A stretch of 17,669 nucleotides of DNA from an uncultured Prevotella sp. (GCA_900548585.1 URLI01000041.1:1-17669); one strand, 5' to 3'; numbered from the stretch's first letter, positions 1 to 7,971 are shown. A program made the numbers and translations. The notes: generated from the sequence alone by a model not told the origin.

Positions 1-24
1 TAAGCCAAATGAGCAGAACCGAGC

Positions 25-249
25 TTGCTCGAGTTATGCCATGGCGAGAAAACGAGGGATGAAATCCAACCATATACAAGTCCCATATTATTCCCATTCT
101 TTGACGGCCTGATTCCCGAAGGATGGATGTTGGATGTGGCATTGCGTAGTACAGACATAAGCATACTCGACCGAATGTCGTTATTGCTCACTTGCTGCAA
201 GGATTGTATCGGGGCGGTCAGTGTTATTCCCATCAAAGAAAAGCAGTAA
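25..249 (+). CDS. HipS-like / HipA N-terminal domain protein, 5' part missing or frameshifted
   Basis: The protein resembles the HipA N-subdomain 1 family, which in tripartite HipBST modules is a separate small antitoxin (HipS) that restrains the kinase. The recognisable core is SPILFPFFDGLIPEGWMLD (residues 19-37 from the TTG at 25), followed by DRMSLLLTCCKDCIGAVSV, which fits the C-terminal half of the domain. Family members are usually about 105-110 residues, but this frame is closed by stops at 1-3 and 10-12, so at most 79 residues fit. Frame 3 is open from base 3 to its stop at 60-62 and reads LARVMPWRENE, which resembles the expected TMP-type segment just before the core; a one-base shift between about 42 and 70 would join the two. 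It may therefore be a frameshifted gene, or an unusually short one starting at TTG 25 without a clear ribosome site. Its stop lies 3 nt before the kinase gene, so the two are co-transcribed. Domain identity is fairly sure; intactness is not. Confidence 0.7.
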   Translation: MLELCHGEKTRDEIQPYTSPILFPFFDGLIPEGWMLDVALRSTDISILDRMSLLLTCCKDCIGAVSVIPIKEKQ

Positions 250-252
250 GGT

Positions 253-1200
253 ATGTGTAAATGTTTATATTGCTATCGACCGATCCTAAAAGGAGAAAAA
301 GACATGCATCCGGCCTGCATTAAGAAGTTCTTTGGAACAACAACGCTGCCTGTTCTTGATTATACGACGGAGCAACTTGACCAACTTGCCATGCAAATCA
401 TTCAAGAAAAGACCTCTCTGACCGGTGTACAGCCAAAACTATCCTTACACCTGAATGAACATGGGGGAAGCAAGCGGTTAACAATTGTCGGGCTTTGGGG
501 AGATTATATTTGTAAGCCGCAGACCTCACAATATGGAATGATGCCCGAGGTAGAGGACTTGACGATGCATCTTGCAGAGGTGGCACGTATTAATGTGGTT
601 CCGCACACTCTGATGCGGATGGCAGATGATACGCTATGCTATCTCACCCGCCGAATAGACAGAACCCCTTCCGGAGACAAGATTGCAATGGAAGATATGT
701 GCCAGCTGACGGAAAGGCAAACAGAGCACAAATACAATAGCAGTTATGAGCAAATCGGCAAGGCAATCTTAAAATATTCGTCCTTGCCTAAAATGGATGT
801 TACCAATTATTTCGAGTATGTGCTTTTCTCATGGCTGACGGGAAACAACGATATGCATCTGAAAAACTTCTCTTTGTACGAAACGGCAAACAGGATACGG
901 TTGACTCCTGCTTATGACTTGCTAAATACTGCAATAATCAACCCTAAAGATGATGAAGAACTGGCATTGACATTGAATGGCCGGAAGAAAAGGCTGCAAA
1001 GGGAAGATTTCATCAAATCTGGAAATACACTGGGTATAAAGGAGGTGACTATTGAACGACTTATTGATAAGTATATCAAGTTGTCGCCTAAGTTTGAAAC
1101 TGTCATTAAAGACTCTTTTTTAAGTGCCCCGCTAAAAGAAAAATATAGTGATTTGCTGGAAAAACGGCTTGACCGACTATCACAGGCAACCAAGAAATAA
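253..1200 (+). CDS. HipT/HipA-type serine/threonine kinase toxin
   Basis: A 315-residue kinase of the HipA family, the toxin of HipBA/HipBST systems; characterised members phosphorylate aminoacyl-tRNA synthetases (GltX for HipA, TrpS for HipT). Visible motifs: a Cys/His N-terminus (C2, C4, C7, H19, C22) that could bind metal; the Gly-rich loop TSLTGVQPK (54-62), where S55 and T57 sit where HipT enzymes carry autophosphorylated Ser/Thr; the ATP-site lysine in YICKPQ (K88); LTRRIDR (131-137) and an acidic ED (147-148); the catalytic loop GNNDMHLKNFS (D200, N205); and the metal-binding YDLL (D222). All catalytic residues appear intact, so the kinase should be active. It lacks the HipA N-subdomain, which is encoded by the preceding gene, so it is HipT-like rather than a full HipA. 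The gene is visibly AT-richer than those downstream. Its target cannot be read from sequence. Confidence 0.9.
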   Translation: MCKCLYCYRPILKGEKDMHPACIKKFFGTTTLPVLDYTTEQLDQLAMQIIQEKTSLTGVQPKLSLHLNEHGGSKRLTIVGLWGDYICKPQTSQYGMMPEVEDLTMHLAEVARINVVPHTLMRMADDTLCYLTRRIDRTPSGDKIAMEDMCQLTERQTEHKYNSSYEQIGKAILKYSSLPKMDVTNYFEYVLFSWLTGNNDMHLKNFSLYETANRIRLTPAYDLLNTAIINPKDDEELALTLNGRKKRLQREDFIKSGNTLGIKEVTIERLIDKYIKLSPKFETVIKDSFLSAPLKEKYSDLLEKRLDRLSQATKK

Positions 1201-1249
1201 CAAGATATTCTACGACGCCGCCCTAATTGGCGGCCAGGCAACGTTTATC

Positions 1250-1297
1250 CCCACGGAAGATAAATGGAAAAGCTTCCGTGGGAATTTGCTTTTTTTT
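1250..1297 (+). terminator. Rho-independent terminator after the hip kinase gene
   Basis: A perfect 10-bp inverted repeat, CCCACGGAAG (1250-1259) and CTTCCGTGGG (1273-1282), with a 13-nt loop, is followed by a run of eight T (1290-1297) after a short AATTTGC. This has the form of an intrinsic terminator on the plus strand and lies 50 nt past the kinase stop, separating the hip module from the GH3 unit. The T run begins 7 nt after the stem, slightly further than the ideal. Confidence 0.8.
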
Positions 1298-1366
1298 AAT
1301 GGCATGCCCATGCCGGGATCGCCAACATTTTAACCCACAACATTCCCCGTATTCGCTTTTTATTAT

Positions 1367-1374
1367 TAACTTTG
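1367..1374 (+). promoter_or_regulatory. Bacteroidota-type -7 promoter box upstream of the GH3 gene
   Basis: TAACTTTG matches the Bacteroidota sigma-ABfr -7 consensus TAnnTTTG and is followed by GC, as is common. It sits in an AT-rich stretch about 64 nt before the GH3 start, just after the hip terminator. No good TTTG -33 element is seen about 19-21 nt upstream, so the assignment rests on the -7 box and position alone. The expected transcript start is near 1380, giving a leader of about 55-60 nt. Confidence 0.5.
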
Positions 1375-1437
1375 CAGCCGAGAGAGAATTAATCTTGACA
1401 TGGAATTGGAAAAACACTCTTACTGTAGATAAGGAAA

Positions 1438-2997
1438 ATGAGTCTTACAGGAATTATAAGGAACGCGTTTGTCCCACGGCAGAAGAAGCTGCTGCTGCAC
1501 GACAACGCGCCACTGCGGTTGCAGCAAGAGGCGGGGAGGTATCTCGTGGAGCACGCACTGCGCACTGAATACGGGCAGAAGCACTCCTTCAACCTGATAA
1601 AGAATTATGATGACTTCGCGCGCGTCGTGCCGCTGAACACCTACGAGGAACTGAAGCACGACATAAGCCGCATGCGCCACGGCGAGCAAAACATACTGTG
1701 GCCGGGGCAGGTGAAGTGGTTTGCCAAGTCGTCAGGCACGACAAACGACAAGTCGAAGTTCATCCCGGTAAGCGCCGAGGGGCTGCACGCCATGCACTAC
1801 AAGGGCGGCAAGGACGCGGTGGCGATGTACCTTGCCAGCAACCCGCGCAGCAGGCTCTTCGACGGGCGCGCGCTGATACTCGGCGGAAGCCACTCGCCGA
1901 ACTACAACCTGTCAGGCTCGCTGGTGGGAGACCTCAGCGCAATCCTCATCGAGAACATCAACCCGCTTGCCAACCTGCTGCGCGTGCCGCGCAAGAAGAC
2001 GGCGCTGCTGGGCGACTTTGAGGTTAAGCGCGACCGCATCGCGCGCGAGACGATTGGCAAGAACGTGACGAACATGAGCGGCGTTCCGTCATGGATGCTC
2101 TCGGTTCTGACGCGCATTATGGAACTGTCCGGCAAGAAATACCTGAACGAGGTGTGGCCAAACCTTGAGGTGTTCTTCCACGGCGGAGTGGCCTTCACGC
2201 CATACCGCAGGCAGTATGAGCAGCTCATCCCGTCGCCCGGCATGCACTATATGGAGACGTACAACGCCAGCGAGGGCTTCTTCGGGCTGCAGAACGACCC
2301 TGGCGACAAGTCGATGCTGCTGATGCTTGACTACGGCGTGCTGTACGAGTTCATACCGATGGACAAGTTCGACGGGGCTATAATCACCGCCGGCATGGCG
2401 CGTCAGCAGGTGGAGCCGGAAAGACAAGCCTGCGTAGTGCCGCTCGAGGGTGTCGAGACGGGGGTCAACTACGCCATGGTGATAAGCACGCCGTGCGGGC
2501 TGTGGCGGTATGTCATCGGCGACACGGTGCGCTTCACAAGCACCAGGCCTTACAAGTTCGTCATCACCGGGCGGACAAAGCATTTCATAAACGCATTCGG
2601 CGAGGAGCTGATTGTGGACAACGCCGAGCGGGGACTGGCATACGCATGCCGCGAGACGGGTGCGGCAGTGCTGGAATACACCGCCGCGCCAGTGTTCATG
2701 GACGGCCGGGCGAAGTGCCGCCACCAGTGGCTGATAGAGTTCTCGCACCAGCCTGACTCGGTGGAACGCTTCGCGGAGCTGCTGGACAGCAAGCTTCAGG
2801 AGATAAACAGCGACTACGAGGCAAAGCGGTACAAGGACATCACGCTGCAGCATCTTGAGATAGTGGAGGCGCGCAAGGGACTGTTCGAGGACTGGATGAG
2901 GTCACGCGGAAAACTGGGAGGGCAGAACAAGGTGCCGCGACTGTGCAACAGCCGAGAGCACATAGACCGCTTGCTGGCAATGAATGCCGCAAACTGA
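1438..2997 (+). CDS. GH3 auxin-responsive promoter family protein (adenylating superfamily)
   Basis: A 519-residue protein of the GH3 family, part of the ANL adenylating-enzyme superfamily. Plant members activate carboxylic acids (jasmonate, auxin) with ATP and join them to amino acids; the substrate of bacterial members is not established. Visible motifs: the ATP phosphate loop SSGTTNDKSKFIPVS (98-112), YNASEG (275-280) in the adenine-binding position, GLWRYVIGDTVRF (354-366) with the ribose-binding Asp (D362), the hinge region GRTKHFINAFGEEL (378-391), and a C-terminal GKLGGQNKVPRL (491-502) that would carry the mobile-domain lysine (K498). No signal peptide or membrane segment is seen, so it is cytoplasmic. 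The start is the ATG at 1438, preceded by AAGGA at a short distance. The next gene follows after 9 nt and the rest of the unit is exported or envelope-type, suggesting a role in an envelope-linked acyl or amide product; this is inference. Confidence 0.9.
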   Translation: MSLTGIIRNAFVPRQKKLLLHDNAPLRLQQEAGRYLVEHALRTEYGQKHSFNLIKNYDDFARVVPLNTYEELKHDISRMRHGEQNILWPGQVKWFAKSSGTTNDKSKFIPVSAEGLHAMHYKGGKDAVAMYLASNPRSRLFDGRALILGGSHSPNYNLSGSLVGDLSAILIENINPLANLLRVPRKKTALLGDFEVKRDRIARETIGKNVTNMSGVPSWMLSVLTRIMELSGKKYLNEVWPNLEVFFHGGVAFTPYRRQYEQLIPSPGMHYMETYNASEGFFGLQNDPGDKSMLLMLDYGVLYEFIPMDKFDGAIITAGMARQQVEPERQACVVPLEGVETGVNYAMVISTPCGLWRYVIGDTVRFTSTRPYKFVITGRTKHFINAFGEELIVDNAERGLAYACRETGAAVLEYTAAPVFMDGRAKCRHQWLIEFSHQPDSVERFAELLDSKLQEINSDYEAKRYKDITLQHLEIVEARKGLFEDWMRSRGKLGGQNKVPRLCNSREHIDRLLAMNAAN

Positions 2998-3006
2998 AAC
3001 CACGGC

Positions 3007-5004
3007 ATGAGCAAGGACAAAATTATGACAAACGCACGGAAGACAGGACACGGCGCGGTGGCAGTGTGGGCATTGCCGCTATGCATCGCCATGCTAACGC
3101 TCTACTCTTGCGCGAAGATGGGGCAGCCGGACGGCGGATGGTTCGACGAGACACCGCCGAGGATACTGCACACGTCTCCGGCCGACAAGTCAACGGGGGT
3201 CGCATCGCGCAACATAAGCATATTCTTCGACGAGTTCATAAAATTGGACAACCAGCAGGAGAAGGTGGTGGTGAGCCCCCCGCAGCTTGAGCCACCCGAG
3301 ATAAAGGGCGCGGGCAGGCGCATAAAAATCGAGCTGAAGGACTCGCTGCGCCCGAACACAACATACACCATAGACTTCAGCGATGCCATATCAGACAACA
3401 ACGAGGGTAACCCGATGGGAAACTACACATACAGTTTCTCAACAGGCGACAGGATAGACACCCTCGAGGTGGCAGGACACGTGCTCGAGGCAGAGAACCT
3501 CGAGCCGATAAAGGGCATACTGGTGGGACTCTACAGCAACCTCGCCGACTCGGCATTCCGCACGGAGCCGATGCTGCGCGTGAGCCGCACCGACAGCCGG
3601 GGGCGCTTCGTCATACGGGGCATCGCGCCCGGCGACTACCGCATATTCGCACTGCAGGACGCCGACGCCAATTTCAGGTTCAACCAGAAGAGCGAGAAGC
3701 TGGCTTTCAGCCACGACATCGTGACACCTTGGTCGAAACCAGACGTGCGCCAGGACACGCTGTGGCTCGACTCGCTGCACATAAAGGACATAGCACGCGT
3801 CGACTACACGCACTACATGCCGGACGACATCGTGCTGCGGGCGTTCACCGAGATGCAGACGGACCGCTACCTGATAAAGACGGAGAGGACGGAGGCAAAC
3901 CGCTTCTCGGTGTTCTTCAGCAACGGGAGCGACAGCCTGCCACGCCTGCGGGGACTGAACTTCGACGCGCGCGGCGCATTCATCATTGAGAGCAGCAGGG
4001 ACAGGGACTCGCTGACATACTGGATAAAGGACTCGATGCTCATCAACCAGGACACGCTGAACGTGGAGTTGCGGTATATGGCAACAGACTCAACGGGGGT
4101 GCTGCGGATGCAGACCGACACGCTCGGGATTCTCTCGCGCGACACCTACGAGAGGCGGATGAAACGCGAGCAGAAGGCGCGCGAAGAATGGAGGAAGAAA
4201 CAGGAGAAGGCGGAGAAGCGCGGCAAGCCATTCCAAACCGTGATGCCGGCGGAGGCACTCGAGCCAAGATACAACGTTGAGCCGAGGCTCGACCCCGACC
4301 GCAACCCGTCTATAGAGTTCGACACACCGCTGATGCGGGCGGACACCAGCATGGCTCATCTCTACTCAAAGATAGACACGGCGTGGTACCGCGCGCCAAT
4401 GGTCCTGCGGAAACGCGCGGGAACGCAGCGCGTGATAGACATTCTCGGCGAGTGGCGGCCCGGCACGGAGTACAGCCTCGAGATTGACTCGGCGGCGTTC
4501 ACCGACATATACAACCGCGTGTCCGGACCGTTCAAGCAGGGATTCATGGTGAGGTCGAACGACGAATACAGCACGGTGATAATGAACATCGGCGGGATGC
4601 GTGACACAGCCGTGGTGGCGCAACTGCTCGACGGCAGCGACAAGGTGGTCAAGCAGGTGGCGACAACCAACGGCACGGCAGAGTTTTTCTACATAAAGCC
4701 GGGAACTTACTACATGCGCATGTTCATCGACACCAACCGCAACGGCGTCTGGGACACCGGCGACTATGACGGCGACCGCCAGCCGGAAACGGTGTTCTAC
4801 TATCCGGAGAAAATAGAATGCAGGGCGAAATGGGACCTGCCGCTGTCATGGACGCCAACGGCAACACCGCCAGAGAGGCAAAAGCCGACGGAAATCGTAA
4901 AGCAGAAGCCCGACATGGACAGGAAGATAAAGAACAGGAACATGGAGAGAGCCCGGAGGCTTGGAATTGAGTATGCACCAAAGACATTAAAGGGCCGCCA
5001 ATGA
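3007..5004 (+). CDS. Ig-like domain lipoprotein
   Basis: A 665-residue predicted lipoprotein. The N-terminus has a hydrophobic segment (about 17-34) ending in the lipobox LYSC, with C35 as the lipidated residue. TPPRILHTSPADKSTGV onward (49-147) looks like a bacterial Ig-like Big_5 domain, ending FSTG. Residues about 154-235 (GHVLEAENLEPIKGILVGLY... to GRFVIRGIAPGDYRIFAL) look like a carboxypeptidase-regulatory-like beta-sandwich. Around 378-410 lies a highly charged Arg/Lys/Glu segment, probably helical. Near the C-terminus DTNRNGVWD (575-583) resembles an EF-hand/dockerin-like calcium loop, common in Bacteroidota surface lipoproteins. It probably sits in the outer membrane; function unknown. 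It starts 9 nt after the GH3 gene and its stop overlaps the next start as ATGA. The ATG at 3025 is an alternative start that also keeps the signal peptide. Confidence 0.85.
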   Translation: MSKDKIMTNARKTGHGAVAVWALPLCIAMLTLYSCAKMGQPDGGWFDETPPRILHTSPADKSTGVASRNISIFFDEFIKLDNQQEKVVVSPPQLEPPEIKGAGRRIKIELKDSLRPNTTYTIDFSDAISDNNEGNPMGNYTYSFSTGDRIDTLEVAGHVLEAENLEPIKGILVGLYSNLADSAFRTEPMLRVSRTDSRGRFVIRGIAPGDYRIFALQDADANFRFNQKSEKLAFSHDIVTPWSKPDVRQDTLWLDSLHIKDIARVDYTHYMPDDIVLRAFTEMQTDRYLIKTERTEANRFSVFFSNGSDSLPRLRGLNFDARGAFIIESSRDRDSLTYWIKDSMLINQDTLNVELRYMATDSTGVLRMQTDTLGILSRDTYERRMKREQKAREEWRKKQEKAEKRGKPFQTVMPAEALEPRYNVEPRLDPDRNPSIEFDTPLMRADTSMAHLYSKIDTAWYRAPMVLRKRAGTQRVIDILGEWRPGTEYSLEIDSAAFTDIYNRVSGPFKQGFMVRSNDEYSTVIMNIGGMRDTAVVAQLLDGSDKVVKQVATTNGTAEFFYIKPGTYYMRMFIDTNRNGVWDTGDYDGDRQPETVFYYPEKIECRAKWDLPLSWTPTATPPERQKPTEIVKQKPDMDRKIKNRNMERARRLGIEYAPKTLKGRQ

Positions 5005-5837
5005 CGGCAGGCTTATTAAAATATGAGAACATGAAGAGGATATTACTGGCAATAATCATGCTGGCGGCAGCCGCTGCCAACGCGCCGGCGCAGTGCACGT
5101 TCCGCAACACGGCATTCCATTCGGGGGAATCGCTCACATACAACCTGTACTACAACTGGCAGTTTATATGGGTGAAGGCAGGCACGGCCTCGATGTCCGT
5201 GTACAAGTCGTTCTTCAAGGACAAGGAGGCGTTCCGTGGGTCGCTGATAACGAGGGGCAACAGCAAGGCCGACAAGATTTTCGTGATGAGGGACACGCTG
5301 CTGTGCTACTGCACCACCGCCATGGCCCCGCTGTATTACCGCAAGGGCGCCAAGGAGGGCGAGCGATACACGGTGGACGAGGTGTGGTACTCATACAGGG
5401 GCGGCAACACGCAACTGCGCCAGCACCGGCGGAAGAAGGACGGCACGCACGCATGGCGCAACACGACAAGAAAGGATTGCGTGTTCGACATGATGAACAT
5501 TTTCCTGCGCGCACGGAACTTCGACCCCTCCAACTGGAAAAAAGGATTCGAGGTGAAGTTCCCGATGGCAGACGGCAACAGCGTGGAGACGGCACTGCTG
5601 CGCTACCGTGGGAAGTCTGTCGTCAAAGCCGACAACGGCAGGAAATACAGATGCATCGAACTGTCGTACATGGAAAAAGAAAAGGGGAAGTACAGGGAAA
5701 TCGTGCGCTTCTATGTCACCGACGACAAGAACCACGTTCCTGTGAGGCTCGACATGTTCCTGCGCTTCGGTTCGGCAAAGGCATTCCTTACAAGCATGTA
5801 CGGCGTGAGGAACCCGGTGACGAGCATCGTGAAATAG
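5001..5837 (+). CDS. DUF3108 domain-containing exported protein
   Basis: A 278-residue protein resembling the DUF3108 family, exported proteins of unknown function found in many Gram-negative bacteria. After a signal sequence ending APAQ, the text FHSGESLTYNLYYNWQFIWVKAGTASMSV is the typical opening of the family (a beta-strand-rich domain), and the rest continues as alternating strands to the C-terminus, with NHVPVRLDMFLRFGSAKAFL near the end. Two starts compete: ATG 5001, which overlaps the upstream stop as ATGA and has AAAGGG a few bases before it, and ATG 5031, which gives a much cleaner signal peptide (MKRILLAIIMLAAAA). I give the longer form; the mature protein is the same. It is probably periplasmic. 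Operon position between the lipoprotein and the acyltransferase supports an envelope role. Confidence 0.8.
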   Translation: MTAGLLKYENMKRILLAIIMLAAAAANAPAQCTFRNTAFHSGESLTYNLYYNWQFIWVKAGTASMSVYKSFFKDKEAFRGSLITRGNSKADKIFVMRDTLLCYCTTAMAPLYYRKGAKEGERYTVDEVWYSYRGGNTQLRQHRRKKDGTHAWRNTTRKDCVFDMMNIFLRARNFDPSNWKKGFEVKFPMADGNSVETALLRYRGKSVVKADNGRKYRCIELSYMEKEKGKYREIVRFYVTDDKNHVPVRLDMFLRFGSAKAFLTSMYGVRNPVTSIVK

Positions 5838-5915
5838 CGTTCCGCATAACGCCCACGGCGCAAGGACGCTGCCGGAGTGAGTGAACGGGGCGCAACAATA
5901 TAACGCAAATTGCAG

Positions 5916-6908
5916 ATGACAGGCCTATTCAAAAGAATGAGAACATCGCTATCGCTCTCCAACAGGTGGGTGAGACGGCTGGCAATGTTTCCATTCCACG
6001 CGCTCTCGCTGCTGCCATACCGCGCGCTATATGTCATTTCCGACTGCATATACATCATTCTTTATCATCTCGTGCGATACCGCAGGCCGGTGGTGAGGCA
6101 CAACATCGACATGGTGTTCAAGGGGGAAAACGAAAAGGAACGCAACGGGGTGGAGCGCCGCTTCTACAGATGGCTGTCGGACTATTTCGTTGAGACGGTG
6201 AAACTGCTCGGCGTTAGCGACAGTACTTTCCTAAAGCACGTGCGCTTCGAAGGCGCGGAGGAAATAGAAAGGTGCTTCGACAGCGGGCAGCACTGCGCGG
6301 CAATGCTCGGGCACTACGGCAACTGGGAGCTGCTGTCCGCCACCGACATCGCATTTAAGAGATGGGGGACACGCGCCGCTGGCCGCGCAAACGACGGGAA
6401 CAGGCCACCTGCGGTGTGCGGGCTGATATACCATCCGCTGCACAGCCGGTATTTCGACCATCTGTTCATGGAGATACGCCAGGCGATGCGCGGGGTGTGC
6501 ATATCCAAGAAGGACATACTTAGAAAACTCGTAACCTACCGCCGCGAGGGGCGGATGACACTGTTCGGGTATATCGCCGACCAGTCGCCAAAGTGGGGGA
6601 ACATTCACCTGTGGCTCGATTTCCTCGGACAGGAAACGCCGGTGTTCACCGGCGCCGAGCGGATAATAAGGAAGATGGACAATGCGGTGTTCTACGTGGA
6701 TGCCGAGCGTCCGGCACGCGGACAGTATGTGTTCACCTTCAGGCTCATCACCCGTGAGCCCTCAAAGATGGGGGAACATGAGATAACGCGCAGGTATTTC
6801 GAGATGCTGGAAGAGAGCATACGGCGCGACCCGACCATCTACCTGTGGAGCCACAACCGTTGGAAACGCACAAGGGAGGAGTATGAGCGGATGCGGAAAA
6901 ACGGGTGA
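5916..6908 (+). CDS. LpxL/HtrB-type lysophospholipid/lipid A acyltransferase
   Basis: A 330-residue membrane-associated acyltransferase of the LpxL/HtrB family, which transfers acyl chains to lipid A precursors or related lipids at the inner membrane. The N-terminus is hydrophobic (LSLLPYRALYVISDCIYII) and followed by RYRRPVVRHNI, the usual family opening. The catalytic HX4(D/E) motif is visible as GHYGNWE (H133, E138). Further family segments are YIADQSPKWGNIHLWLDFLGQ and PVFTGAERI, and the C-terminus has TIYLWSHNRWKR. The ATG at 5916 is chosen; a TTG two codons upstream and an ATG at 5937 are alternatives, and the latter starts closer to the hydrophobic segment. It follows the DUF3108 gene by 78 nt with no promoter seen, and precedes a glycosyltransferase by 39 nt. 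Whether it acts on lipid A or another Bacteroidota lipid such as an aminolipid cannot be told. Confidence 0.88.
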   Translation: MTGLFKRMRTSLSLSNRWVRRLAMFPFHALSLLPYRALYVISDCIYIILYHLVRYRRPVVRHNIDMVFKGENEKERNGVERRFYRWLSDYFVETVKLLGVSDSTFLKHVRFEGAEEIERCFDSGQHCAAMLGHYGNWELLSATDIAFKRWGTRAAGRANDGNRPPAVCGLIYHPLHSRYFDHLFMEIRQAMRGVCISKKDILRKLVTYRREGRMTLFGYIADQSPKWGNIHLWLDFLGQETPVFTGAERIIRKMDNAVFYVDAERPARGQYVFTFRLITREPSKMGEHEITRRYFEMLEESIRRDPTIYLWSHNRWKRTREEYERMRKNG

Positions 6909-6947
6909 CGGAAATATTTTGTCAATGGCAAGTGTAGGATTTGACTT

Positions 6948-7955
6948 ATGGAAACGAATTTACAAAACAACAGAAAAATGAACATAGCATTCAGCAGGGG
7001 CAGGGAGAAGAGCGACGGCCTTTCCCTGTACATAGTTGTGCCGTGCTTCAACGAGCAGGAGGTGCTGCCCGAGACAGTCAACAGGCTGCAGATGCTTTGC
7101 TCGCGGCTCGCCAGTGAGACCGGCACGGCGACACGGATACTCTTCGTTGACGACGGCAGCCGCGACGGCACATGGACACTGATTGCACAGGCCTGCGACG
7201 AGAGTGACAACGTCTCCGGGCTGAAACTGGCGCACAACGCCGGGCATCAGAACGCGCTGTGGGCCGGCATGGAGGCCGTGGCTGACAAGTGCGATGCCAT
7301 CGTGACAATCGATGCCGACCTGCAGGACGACGAGAACGCCATCATCGACATGGCGAAAATGGTGAAGGACGGCAAGGACATCATTTACGGGATACGCCGC
7401 GAGCGCAAGACCGACACGCCGTTCAAGCGTCTCACCGCGCAGTATTTCTACCAGCTGATGCGCATGGCAGGCAGCGACATCGTGTATAACCACGCCGACT
7501 TCCGCATGATGACGCGGCGCGCGGTGAAGGCTCTGCTGTCTATGCCGGAGCGCAACATGTTCCTTCGCGGCATGGTGCGCACGCTCGGGTTCAGCGAGGG
7601 GCAGGTGTATTACGACCGCACGGCGCGCATGGCCGGGGAGTCTAAATACCCTCTGGGGAAGATGATAGGTTTCGCCATCGACGGCATAACGTCGTTCTCC
7701 ATCGTCCCGCTGCGCCTGATAACGCTCTCCGGGTTCATCTTCACCATCGTGGCAGTGCTGATCATCATCTATTCCCTCGTGGAACATGCCTGCGGCAACA
7801 CGATACCAGGATGGACCTCGCTCGCCGTGAGTATATGGTTCGTGGGTGGCGCACTGCTCATCGCCATCGGGGTCCTCGGCACCTACATGGGCAAGATTTA
7901 CCAGGAGACGAAACGCCGTCCGCGCTATTTCACCGACGAGACAATCAACCTGTAG
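6948..7955 (+). CDS. GtrB/DPM1-like family 2 glycosyltransferase with two membrane segments
   Basis: A 335-residue polyprenyl-phosphate glycosyltransferase of the GtrB/dolichol-phosphate-mannose-synthase type (GT2), expected to transfer a sugar from a nucleotide donor to undecaprenyl phosphate on the cytoplasmic face of the inner membrane. Visible: the GT-A opening SLYIVVPCFNEQEVL (26-40), the nucleotide-binding VDDGSRDGT (67-75), the metal-binding IDADLQDDE (121-129), NHADFRMMTRRAV (181-193) and GESKYPLGKM (230-239). Two hydrophobic helices follow (about 253-278 and 290-314), then the basic tail ETKRRPRYFTDETI. ATG 6978 is an alternative start, since the first ten residues look non-conserved. 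It is the last gene of the plus-strand unit and ends 13 nt from the convergent comF gene. The sugar is unknown. Confidence 0.9.
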   Translation: METNLQNNRKMNIAFSRGREKSDGLSLYIVVPCFNEQEVLPETVNRLQMLCSRLASETGTATRILFVDDGSRDGTWTLIAQACDESDNVSGLKLAHNAGHQNALWAGMEAVADKCDAIVTIDADLQDDENAIIDMAKMVKDGKDIIYGIRRERKTDTPFKRLTAQYFYQLMRMAGSDIVYNHADFRMMTRRAVKALLSMPERNMFLRGMVRTLGFSEGQVYYDRTARMAGESKYPLGKMIGFAIDGITSFSIVPLRLITLSGFIFTIVAVLIIIYSLVEHACGNTIPGWTSLAVSIWFVGGALLIAIGVLGTYMGKIYQETKRRPRYFTDETINL

Positions 7956-7971
7956 GCGCGCGGCACGCCTA
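7953..7971. terminator. Hairpin shared by two convergent stop codons
   Basis: TAGGCG (7953-7958) and CGCCTA (7966-7971) form a perfect 6-bp inverted repeat around a 7-nt loop. The left arm begins with the glycosyltransferase stop codon and the right arm is the reverse complement of the comF stop codon. A weakly T-rich stretch (ATTTCTTCCC) follows on the plus strand only. It is probably a compact transcription barrier between the two converging units, but it lacks a proper U-tract, so terminator function is inferred from position and symmetry. Confidence 0.45.

Noticed and set aside
1217..1234. Small hairpin GCCGCC/GGCGGC after the hip kinase
   Set aside because: Short stem without a T-run, directly ahead of the much stronger terminator at 1250-1297; may be chance.
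2089..2853. Open frame of 254 codons on the minus strand inside the GH3 gene
   Set aside because: Same reason: low-complexity composition, no recognisable motif, fully inside a well-supported gene.
6918..6943. Possible promoter (TTTG and TAGGATTTG) before the glycosyltransferase gene
   Set aside because: The -7 box has one base too many, the spacing to TTTG is only 13 nt, and the start codon would follow almost at once.
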